From the NCBI GenBank assembly GCA_000434335.1, contig FR878256.1, positions 1 to 5,959 on the forward strand: DNA of 5,959 nt, given 5' to 3'. Origin of the DNA: Clostridium sp. CAG:492 (GTDB lineage: Bacteria; Bacillota; Clostridia; TANB77; CAG-508). How positions within the stretch are numbered: the first letter of the stretch is position 1; every line of letters begins with the position of its first letter. Positions 1 through 4,768 of the stretch are shown here, in pieces. A model generated the notes under the pieces. It did no database searches and was not told where the DNA came from. It was given only the letters and a program-made list of their open reading frames with translations. A program made the position numbers and the translations under genes.

Positions 1-242
1 CTGGAAGCGATTTAGATGGTGTAGAAAAGTTTATGGAAGATGTAAAAGAAAATTTAGAAAAATTAAGAATTAGAATAGTTGGTAGTTTAAACGAAAAAAT
101 GAATGGACTAGTTGTTGCACCAAAAGTAAATATCGTAATGACAACATATTTTAAGGAAACAGAGCTAGAAGAAGTACTAAAAAGTTTATCTCAATATCTA
201 GAAAGTGCTGATTCAAAAGAAAGTGACATAAGTTGTTTATAA
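1..242 (+). CDS. C-terminal fragment of an unidentified protein (5' truncated by the window edge)
   Basis: An open frame runs from the window edge (first whole codon at position 3) to a TAA at 240-242, giving about 79 C-terminal residues. I do not recognise the family. What can be seen: a charged helical stretch (DGVEKFMEDVKENLEKL), a hydrophobic segment (LVVAPKVNIVMTTYF) that looks like one or two beta strands, a second amphipathic helix (ETELEEVLKSLSQYLES) and a polar tail. There is no membrane segment or signal. An ATG at 33 lies inside the frame, but no convincing ribosome binding site precedes it and the frame stays open upstream, so it is probably internal. The stop overlaps the Shine-Dalgarno of ireB, so the gene is likely in the same operon. 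In many Bacillota alaS sits here, but the glycine-rich DHHA1 end of AlaS is not visible, so I do not call it alaS. Confidence 0.6.
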   Translation, partial: GSDLDGVEKFMEDVKENLEKLRIRIVGSLNEKMNGLVVAPKVNIVMTTYFKETELEEVLKSLSQYLESADSKESDISCL

Positions 243-254
243 AGGAGGTATATT

Positions 255-509
255 ATGGTAAATGACGAAACCGTAAGTTTTTATGTTGAAAAAGAAAAAA
301 ATCAAAAGACAAAAGAAATTTTAAAAAGTGTATATGATGCTCTTAAAGAAAAAGGGTATAATCCAATAAATCAAATTGTTGGATATATATTATCAGGAGA
401 TCCAACATACATTACAAGTCATAATAATGCAAGAAATTTAATTAGAGAAGTAGAACGTGATGAACTACTTGAAAAAATGGTGAAATTTTATATAGGACTT
501 GAAGAATAA
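255..509 (+). CDS. ireB: IreB family regulatory phosphoprotein (UPF0297, YrzL-like)
   Basis: An 84-residue cytoplasmic protein with the hallmark block EKGYNPINQIVGYILSGDPTYI (about residues 32-53), followed by NNARNLIREVERDELLEKMVKFY. This pattern is diagnostic of the IreB/UPF0297 family, and the length matches. In Enterococcus faecalis, IreB is a small dimeric substrate of the Ser/Thr kinase IreK and phosphatase IreP and negatively influences cephalosporin resistance; its phosphorylated threonines lie at the extreme N-terminus. Here the N-terminus reads MVNDETVSF: Thr6 matches one of those threonines, while the other position appears to be Asn3. A strong AAAGGAGG at 241-248 sits 6 nt before the ATG and overlaps the upstream stop. 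The gene ends one base before the likely ruvX ATG, consistent with translational coupling. The kinase and phosphatase are not in this window, so regulation by them is inference. Confidence 0.95.
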   Translation: MVNDETVSFYVEKEKNQKTKEILKSVYDALKEKGYNPINQIVGYILSGDPTYITSHNNARNLIREVERDELLEKMVKFYIGLEE

Positions 510-510
510 A

Positions 511-927
511 ATGAGAATATTAGGAATTGATTATGGTGATGCGAGAGTTGGAATAGCTATAACAGACCCTTTAGGAATAACTGCACAGGGATTAGAAACA
601 ATTAACCGTAATGGTAGTGATAAAATAGTTTTAAAACGACTAGAAGAGCTAATTGAACAATACAATGTTACAACAATTGTTATAGGTATGCCTATAAATA
701 TGAATGGGACAAAAACTGAAAGAGCAGAAGTAACAGAAAAATTTATACATAAAATGAAGTGTAAATTTGGAAAAATACCAATTGAAACAATAGATGAAAG
801 ATTAACCACTGTAGAAGCGCATAAAACAATGAATTACTTAAATGTAAATAAACATAAAAAAAGAAGTATTGTAGATACTATATCTGCAGTATATATATTA
901 GAAACATATCTAAAGAAAATTATGTGA
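511..927 (+). CDS. ruvX: Putative Holliday junction resolvase / pre-16S rRNA nuclease YqgF (RuvX)
   Basis: RNase H-fold nuclease of the YqgF/RuvX family, implicated in 16S rRNA 5'-end maturation in E. coli and annotated as a Holliday junction resolvase by similarity. From the ATG at 511 the protein is 138 residues, the usual family length. Visible motifs: the first strand GIDYGDARVGIA with catalytic Asp7; the VIGMPINMNG segment at residues 57-66 (family GLPxNMNG); IDERLTT at 94-100; and the C-terminal helix with Asp122 in SIVDTISAVYILETYL. The acidic catalytic set looks intact. An in-frame TTG at 499 inside ireB could extend it by four residues, but the ATG at 511 gives the conserved MRILGIDYG N-terminus. 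GAAG at 501-504 may serve as a weak ribosome site, with coupling to ireB translation likely. Its TGA overlaps the region just before the next ribosome site. Confidence 0.96.
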   Translation: MRILGIDYGDARVGIAITDPLGITAQGLETINRNGSDKIVLKRLEELIEQYNVTTIVIGMPINMNGTKTERAEVTEKFIHKMKCKFGKIPIETIDERLTTVEAHKTMNYLNVNKHKKRSIVDTISAVYILETYLKKIM

Positions 928-941
928 AAGGAGAAGATATA

Positions 942-1244
942 ATGAGTAAAGATTTTTTTGGAGAGGAAGAAGATTTAATAACTGATGATGATGAGTTATT
1001 TACCTTAACTGACGAAAATGGAAATGAAATAAAATTTGAATTTTTAGATTTAATAGAGCTAGAAAATGAAAATTATGTAGTACTATATCCAGTTGATAAT
1101 GATAATGAAGAAGTTGTAATTTTAAGAGTTCAAGAAACAGAAGGCGACCAAGACGAATATTTAAGTGTAGACGAAAAAACATTACAAACTGTATATGCAA
1201 TTTTTAAAGAAAAATTTAAAGATGTATATGATTTTCAAGATTAA
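942..1244 (+). CDS. DUF1292 domain protein (YrzB-like)
   Basis: A 100-residue, strongly acidic cytoplasmic protein. The core LTDENGNEIKFEFLDLIEL followed by NYVVLYPVDN, and then EEVVILRV, is the DUF1292 signature (a Gly-Asn/Asp-Glu turn, then a run of short beta strands ending in a Tyr-x-Val-Leu-x-Pro pattern). The family has no firmly established function; it is conserved next to ireB and ruvX in Bacillota, which supports the call here. I chose the ATG at 942 because AAGGAG at 928-933 is 8 nt upstream. A GTG at 924 is open in frame but lies before that ribosome site and overlaps the ruvX stop. The N-terminal 20 residues (FFGEEEDLITDDDELF) are an acidic, probably flexible lead-in. It is the last gene of this operon and is followed directly by a strong terminator. 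Confidence 0.92.
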   Translation: MSKDFFGEEEDLITDDDELFTLTDENGNEIKFEFLDLIELENENYVVLYPVDNDNEEVVILRVQETEGDQDEYLSVDEKTLQTVYAIFKEKFKDVYDFQD

Positions 1245-1250
1245 TAAAGT

Positions 1251-1298
1251 AAGCACAAAAATATTAAACATATTTGTATAATATTTTTGTGCTTTTTT
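1251..1298 (+). terminator. Rho-independent terminator of the ireB-ruvX-DUF1292 operon
   Basis: A perfect 15-bp inverted repeat (1251-1265, starting AAGCACAAAAA, with 1280-1294) encloses a 14-nt loop and runs into six T residues at 1293-1298. It begins 6 nt after the DUF1292 stop codon. It is also symmetric enough to have some activity in the other direction, but no minus-strand gene approaches it. Confidence 0.92.
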
Positions 1299-1397
1299 AT
1301 TAAACAAAATTATTATATATTTATATAGTTATAATGTTCTAAAAAATATTTATAAATAATATTTTTATATAGATAGAATATTTTTATGGAGGTATTT

Positions 1398-1769
1398 ATG
1401 GATACATTAAAATCTATGTGTAAGGGAACAATTATAGCAATAGCAATAAGTATAGTTTCAATACTTATTTTTTCTTGGTTATTAGTTAAAACCAATATTA
1501 AAGAGGAAAGTATAAATACTATAATAATTATAATTTCTGGAGTTAGTTTATTAATAGGAACATCAATATCAAGTATAAAATTAAAAAAATACGGAATAAT
1601 TAATGGAATAGTAATTTCAGTAATATATATGATAGTTTTATATTTGGCATCTAGTTTTGTAAATAATGATTTTTCAATAAATGCAAAAACAATATATATG
1701 CTAATTACGGGAATTGTACTTGGAATATTAGGAGGAATAATTGGTGTAAACATAAAACATCGAAGATAA
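1398..1769 (+). CDS. TIGR04086 family four-helix membrane protein (YrzE-like)
   Basis: A 123-residue integral membrane protein with four predicted helices at about residues 10-30, 40-60, 66-87 and 98-117, and a basic C-terminal tail (NIKHRR). The last helix is glycine-rich (ITGIVLGILGGIIGV), and a GIINGIVIS segment starts the third; this layout and length match TIGR04086, a Bacillota family of unknown function usually found beside yajC and secDF. The secD-secF neighbourhood here supports the assignment; yajC itself is not in the window. I prefer the ATG at 1398 because GGAGG at 1388-1392 precedes it by 5 nt. The ATG at 1386 overlaps that ribosome site and would add only MEVF. A TATAAT at 1330-1335 is a possible -10 element, but no acceptable -35 is spaced to it. 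Function cannot be stated from sequence. Confidence 0.82.
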   Translation: MDTLKSMCKGTIIAIAISIVSILIFSWLLVKTNIKEESINTIIIIISGVSLLIGTSISSIKLKKYGIINGIVISVIYMIVLYLASSFVNNDFSINAKTIYMLITGIVLGILGGIIGVNIKHRR

Positions 1770-1792
1770 AAAGTAATTAAATTTGAATTTAT

Positions 1793-1831
1793 AAAATATC
1801 AAAATTTTGTAAAATATAGTTGATATTTTTT
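1793..1831 (+). terminator. Probable weak terminator after the TIGR04086 gene
   Basis: A perfect 10-bp inverted repeat (AAAATATCAA at 1793-1802 with 1820-1829) is followed by a T run ending at 1831. The loop is 17 nt and could itself fold into a short A/T hairpin. The stem has one G-C pair, so it is weak, but it begins 23 nt after the stop codon and no other candidate separates this gene from secD. Its right arm coincides with the -35 of the putative secD promoter. Confidence 0.5.
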
Positions 1832-1848
1832 ATGTTTTAATATAAAAT
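1820..1848 (+). promoter_or_regulatory. Candidate vegetative (sigma-A type) promoter for secD-secF
   Basis: TTGATA at 1820-1825 and TAAAAT at 1843-1848 are separated by 17 nt, each one base from consensus. Transcription would start near 1855, leaving a leader of about 120 nt before the secD GTG. In such A/T-rich DNA chance -10 elements are common, but the combination with a good -35 and exact spacing, placed directly after a likely terminator, makes it credible. Confidence 0.5.
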
Positions 1849-1867
1849 TTAAAAATGTAAGGACATT

Positions 1868-1906
1868 AATAAAATTATGCCAAATACCATACTTAGTAAT
1901 TTTATT
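1868..1906 (+). other. Hairpin in the secD leader
   Basis: A perfect 10-bp A/T inverted repeat (AATAAAATTA at 1868-1877 with 1897-1906), extendable by two pairs past one mismatch, closes a 19-nt loop. It would lie in the 5' leader of the secD transcript. It lacks a following T run of terminator length and is far from the ribosome site (1963-1969). It could be a leader structure, or chance in A/T-rich DNA; no known riboswitch pattern is recognised. Confidence 0.3.
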
Positions 1907-1976
1907 CATTAGTTTTATAAAGCAATTAATGATATAAATTTATTAAAAATATGAAGGATAAAAAGGAGGAAGCAAA

Positions 1977-3308
1977 GTGAAAAAAAATTACACATTAAAA
2001 ATTACATTAGCAATGTTATTTGTAGTATTGGTATCCTTAGTATCATTTGTAGGTGTATACAAAGGAAAAAATTTAGTAAAGGATTATTCATTAGGCAAAG
2101 ATTTTAAAGAAAGAAAAGTAGCAGTTTTTTCTGTAAAAGAGCAAACAAATTCAGAAAATACAACAGACAAAAATACACAATCTGAAACAGAAAATAATGA
2201 TGAAAGTACTAAAGAAGAAAATAGTACTGAAGAGAACAAGACAGAAGAAACAAATACAGAAGAAAATAAAACAGAAGAAAAATCAGAAGAAGATAAAAAG
2301 AAGGATTATGAAAATTCAAAAAATATAATAGAAAGAAGATTAGCATCATTAAAATCTGATGAGTATGATATAAGATTAAACGAAGAAAATGGAAGTTTAG
2401 TTATAGAAGTACCAACTTCAATGGATTCTAGTTATATAACAGAATTAGTTTCAAAAGGAAAAGCTCAAATAAAAAATCAAAGTACAAACGAAGTATTAGT
2501 AGATTCAAATGGTTTTAAAGATGCATCAGCCAAAATAGATTCAACAAATTATCCAACACCAATGATATTATTAAATATAGAATTTACAAAAGATGCAAAA
2601 AATATATTTAAAAATGCAAACACAAATTATACAGATAGTGAAGGAAATGAAAAAGAAGCAACATTTGCTTTCACATTAGATGATGAAACTTTATATAGTG
2701 ACACAGCAGTAAATTTTGTATCAAGCGCTAAAAATGGTGCATTAGACCTAGTTTTAGGACAAGGTACTGAAGGAGAGAAATTACAAAAAAATTATGAAAG
2801 TGCACAAGTACTAGTTTCTATAATAAAAACAGGGTCTATTCCAGTAGAATATCAATCTGATTCAATTACAATAGTATCATCAAATATTAATATTAAAACA
2901 ATTGTTATTATAGCAATTATTATAGGTGCTTTAATGCTAATATATGCAATAATTAAATTAAAAAATAAAGCAATATTACCAGTACTATCATTAGTAGGAC
3001 TTGTAGCTTCAATATTACTAGTATTAAGATATACAAATGTTGAAATAACATTATTTGGAATTTTAGGATTAGCAACAATAGTAGTATCTAATTATGTGCT
3101 AATTTTAAGAACATTACAAAATGATAAAACATTTAAGGAAAACTTTGTTGACTTACTTAATATTTTAATACCAGTTATTATAATAGCAATAGTATTTTGT
3201 TGTGCTCCATATTTACAATTAGCAACTTTAGGAATGACAATTTTCTGGGGAATAATAGTAATGTTTATATATAATATAATTATTACAAAAGTTTTAATAG
3301 ATAAATAA
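1977..3308 (+). CDS. secD: Divergent SecD-like protein translocase subunit
   Basis: A 443-residue membrane protein that resembles SecD, the accessory subunit that with SecF helps pull exported proteins out of SecYEG. Order: one N-terminal helix (8-28); a degenerate version of the LGLDLxGG strand (LGKDFKERKVAVF, 39-51); a Glu/Lys/Asn/Thr-rich insert (about 56-110); the soluble domain with NIIERRLASL (116-125), LVIEVP (141-146), LLNIEFTKDAKNIF (198-211) and the typical GSIPV before the membrane region (286-290); then five helices (about 308-326, 333-350, 355-378, 391-409, 413-438). The fourth helix should carry AVDANVLIFERI; here it reads VVSNYVLILRTL, without the conserved Asp. The DxNxTT motif after it is also absent. 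The start is GTG at 1977, 7 nt after GGAGG (1965-1969). secF follows after 23 nt. Family membership is well supported; a proton-driven function is doubtful. Confidence 0.85.
   Translation: MKKNYTLKITLAMLFVVLVSLVSFVGVYKGKNLVKDYSLGKDFKERKVAVFSVKEQTNSENTTDKNTQSETENNDESTKEENSTEENKTEETNTEENKTEEKSEEDKKKDYENSKNIIERRLASLKSDEYDIRLNEENGSLVIEVPTSMDSSYITELVSKGKAQIKNQSTNEVLVDSNGFKDASAKIDSTNYPTPMILLNIEFTKDAKNIFKNANTNYTDSEGNEKEATFAFTLDDETLYSDTAVNFVSSAKNGALDLVLGQGTEGEKLQKNYESAQVLVSIIKTGSIPVEYQSDSITIVSSNINIKTIVIIAIIIGALMLIYAIIKLKNKAILPVLSLVGLVASILLVLRYTNVEITLFGILGLATIVVSNYVLILRTLQNDKTFKENFVDLLNILIPVIIIAIVFCCAPYLQLATLGMTIFWGIIVMFIYNIIITKVLIDK
2142..2306 (+). repeat. Low-complexity Glu/Thr/Asn/Lys-rich insert in SecD
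   Basis: About 55 residues of SecD (56-110) consist almost wholly of Glu, Thr, Asn, Lys, Ser and Asp, with imperfect repeats of the TEENKTEE type (residues 84-91 and 94-101 nearly match). At DNA level this is a purine-rich run built on GAAGAAA/ACAGAAGAA units, prone to slippage. It sits outside the membrane between the first strand and the main soluble domain and is likely disordered. Most SecD proteins have no such linker at this place. Confidence 0.8.
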
Positions 3309-3331
3309 TTGTGGGAGAGGTGTAAAAGAGA

Positions 3332-4195
3332 ATGAAGAAAAAGTTATTTTTGATAACAATAATTATCACAATTATTGGAATAATAGTTGTTGCACTAAAA
3401 GGTTTTAATGTAAACTTTAAATACAGAGCACATAAAGCAATTACTGTTCCAATTAGTACAGATTTTAATATGAATGATATACATGCTATAGCAGATGAAG
3501 TGTTTGGAAAAAATAAGGCAAATTTTGAAAAAGCTGGAATATATAATGATGAAGTCGTAATAAGTGTAGATGATGTATCAAATGAACAATTAATAAATTT
3601 AAGAAATAAAGTAAATGAAAAATACAACATAAACCAAAAGATAACAATTTCAATAGGAAAAGAAGATTACAATGTAGATGATATAAAAGCAATTGCAAAT
3701 GAAGTATTTGCAAAAGAAGATACAAAGGTTGAAAAATCTTCAGATGACGCAAAATATGTTGAAATTGAATCATCTTTAATAACAAAAGATGAATTAAAAA
3801 ATTTAAATAGCAAAATAAATGAAAAATATCAATTAACAAATGAAGTATCATCAATAAAGGTATCTCAAGTTATGTCTGTAACAGATATTCCAAGAGTAAG
3901 ATTAGTTGATATGGCAAAACAATATGTAGTATATACTGGAATTTCAGCAGTATTAATATTAGTTTATTTTGCAATAAGATTTAACAAACTAGGAATAGCA
4001 AAAACTGTAGTAGGAAGTATTATAGTAACAGTATTAGCAGAAGCATTATATATGGCAATAATAGCAATTACAAGATATCCAATAGATAAAATTGCTATTA
4101 TCGGTGCAGTTGCAATATATATGTTAATAATGATATTCTTAAATAACAACTTTTTAAAACAAACAGCTAAAGCGAAGGCAGTAGCTAAAAAATAA
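3332..4195 (+). CDS. secF: Divergent SecF-like protein translocase subunit with a duplicated extracytoplasmic unit
   Basis: A 287-residue membrane protein placed directly after secD and resembling SecF. Order: an N-terminal helix (about 5-23); GFNVNFKYRAHKAI (24-37), the counterpart of the family's G-x-N-x-x-x-F/Y-x-GG entry strand; two tandem ferredoxin-like units (44-111 and 112-179); the linker DIPRVRLVDMAKQY; then helices at about 197-216 (ending AIRF, as in the conserved YxAxRF), 222-246 and 252-270, and a short basic tail. Standard SecF has six helices and a GYSxNDTVVxxDR motif in the fourth; here that position reads IGAVAIYMLIMIFLNNN, with no Asp, and the last two helices are missing. 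Length stays near normal only because of the duplication. The ATG at 3332 is preceded by GAGAGG (3315-3320), 11 nt away. A terminator follows, so no third helix-bearing partner is encoded downstream. Confidence 0.8.
   Translation: MKKKLFLITIIITIIGIIVVALKGFNVNFKYRAHKAITVPISTDFNMNDIHAIADEVFGKNKANFEKAGIYNDEVVISVDDVSNEQLINLRNKVNEKYNINQKITISIGKEDYNVDDIKAIANEVFAKEDTKVEKSSDDAKYVEIESSLITKDELKNLNSKINEKYQLTNEVSSIKVSQVMSVTDIPRVRLVDMAKQYVVYTGISAVLILVYFAIRFNKLGIAKTVVGSIIVTVLAEALYMAIIAITRYPIDKIAIIGAVAIYMLIMIFLNNNFLKQTAKAKAVAKK
3461..3868 (+). repeat. Tandem duplication of a 68-residue unit inside SecF
   Basis: Residues 44-111 and 112-179 align end to end without gaps at a constant offset of 68 residues (204 bp), with 23 identities by eye. 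The best-conserved parts are D-[FY]-N-x-x-DI-x-AIA-x-EVF-x-K at the start of each copy (44-60 and 112-128) and NL-x-x-K-[VI]-NEKY near the end (89-98 and 157-166). The predicted beta-alpha-beta-beta-alpha-beta order of each copy matches one ferredoxin-like unit, of which ordinary SecF has one. The DNA copies have diverged, so this is an old duplication. Confidence 0.8.
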
Positions 4196-4208
4196 AATAT
4201 CAAAATAA

Positions 4209-4247
4209 AAAATAGCGAATATAATATATTATATTCGCTATTTTTTT
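4209..4247 (+). terminator. Rho-independent terminator of secD-secF
   Basis: A perfect 16-bp inverted repeat (4209-4224 with 4229-4244, core ATAGCGAATATAA) closes a 4-nt loop and continues into a T run to 4247. It starts 13 nt after the secF stop codon. Confidence 0.93.
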
Positions 4248-4268
4248 GTTTATGCGAAATAGTTAGTT

Positions 4269-4297
4269 ATTACAATAAAAATAAATTTATATATAAT
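4269..4297 (+). promoter_or_regulatory. Candidate promoter for the rhodanese-domain gene
   Basis: A consensus TATAAT at 4292-4297 is preceded at 17 nt by ATTACA (4269-4274), four of six matches to the vegetative -35. It lies between the secF terminator and the rhodanese gene, so the gene needs a promoter here. The start of transcription would be near 4304, leaving a very short leader that still includes GAGGGTGA. Confidence 0.45.
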
Positions 4298-4314
4298 TAT
4301 TAATTTGAAAGAGG

Positions 4315-4641
4315 GTGAGTAACATAAGAAGAAGGTGTTGTTGTTATACAAGATGTTTTGAAAAAAATATAGATTACAAAGGAATGGAAGAAATAATAAA
4401 CAAATATCCAACAATTATTGTAGATGTACGAAGTGAACAGGAATTTAAAGAGGGCCACATAAATGGTGCAATAAATATACCACTATATAAAGTTAAATCA
4501 GACTTCCAAAAAAAGGTAAAAAATAAAAATGAGTATATAGTTTTATATTGTACAAGTGGAATTAGAAGCAAAAAGGCACAAAATATATTAATTTCAATGG
4601 GATATACAAATGTATATAATTTAATAAGTGAATTTTATTAA
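4315..4641 (+). CDS. Small rhodanese-domain protein with an N-terminal cysteine cluster
   Basis: A single rhodanese domain, 108 residues if read from GTG 4315. Visible motifs: TIIVDVRSEQEFKEGHINGAINIPL (33-57), the family's CH2A-type block, and IVLYCTSGIRSKKAQNIL with the probable persulfide-carrying Cys79 in the CTSGIR loop, then GYTNVYNL. Such domains move sulfane sulfur or act in thiol chemistry; the substrate is unknown. The N-terminus contains RRRCCCYTRC, with four further cysteines, which is unusual. The C-terminus stops at NLISEFY, without the usual GG-x-x-W ending. Start choice is unclear: GTG 4315 directly abuts GAGG (4311-4314), leaving no spacer; ATA at 4324 has a good spacing of 9 nt but is a rare initiator; ATG 4384 would cut off the first strand and helix of the domain. 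The coordinates use GTG; the true start may be 4324. Confidence 0.85.
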   Translation: MSNIRRRCCCYTRCFEKNIDYKGMEEIINKYPTIIVDVRSEQEFKEGHINGAINIPLYKVKSDFQKKVKNKNEYIVLYCTSGIRSKKAQNILISMGYTNVYNLISEFY

Positions 4642-4675
4642 AAATTATATGTAATATAAAATGAACATATAAAAG

Positions 4676-4757
4676 TAATAAACAATAATTTATAAAGTAA
4701 TCAATTTTTCTAAATTATATTTAGTAATTGATTAAAGTTATAAATTATTGTTTATTA
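4676..4757. terminator. Long imperfect hairpin between convergent genes, likely bidirectional terminator
   Basis: An outer perfect 19-bp stem (4676-4694 with 4739-4757) leads, past a 3/4-nt internal loop, to a 9-bp stem (4698-4706 with 4726-4734) and a 6-bp stem (4710-4715 with 4719-4724) with a 3-nt loop. About 34 pairs in 82 nt, nearly all A-T. It starts 34 nt after the rhodanese stop, and its right arm covers the last codons of ytxC. T-rich sequence follows on the plus strand (to about 4777), and CTTTTAT follows on the minus strand, so it could end both transcripts. A miniature mobile element is an alternative; no target-site duplication is seen. Confidence 0.6.
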
Positions 4758-4768
4758 TTGTTTATTAT
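4745..4768 (+). repeat. 10-bp tandem repeat at the 3' end of ytxC
   Basis: The unit TTATTGTTTA occurs at 4745-4754 and 4755-4764, with a partial third copy to 4768. It encodes the Asn/Ile-rich tail and stop of YtxC on the minus strand. As the unit is not a multiple of three, gain or loss of a copy would change the YtxC tail and stop position. Confidence 0.7.

Noticed and set aside
531..809. 92-residue minus-strand ORF opposite ruvX
   Set aside because: Antisense to a well-conserved gene with all RuvX motifs; no ribosome site seen.
1342..1385. A/T hairpin (1342-1350 with 1358-1366) and a second copy of its right arm (1377-1387) next to the TIGR04086 ribosome site, as a possible RNA switch
   Set aside because: The stems are only A-T pairs and such repeats arise easily in this composition; nothing else supports a switch.
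1313..1753. 146-residue minus-strand ORF opposite the TIGR04086 gene
   Set aside because: It is a shadow of an A/T-rich hydrophobic gene: no ribosome site, low-complexity Ile-rich translation, and the plus-strand gene has a clear ribosome site and family features.
1877..1912. Eleven-codon ORF (MPNTILSNFIH) in the secD leader as a possible arrest peptide
   Set aside because: The nearest AAGGA is about 14 nt upstream, too far. There is no signal-like segment, and it is too short to span the ribosome exit tunnel.
1951..1980. Nine-codon mini-ORF (MKDKKEEAK) whose TGA overlaps the secD GTG as GTGA
   Set aside because: It has no ribosome site of its own, and its codons are simply the secD Shine-Dalgarno region. 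The overlap is probably chance, though translational coupling cannot be excluded.
3283..3854. Minus-strand ORFs opposite secF
   Set aside because: Leu/His-rich or Phe/Ile-rich translations antisense to a clear gene, with no start signals.
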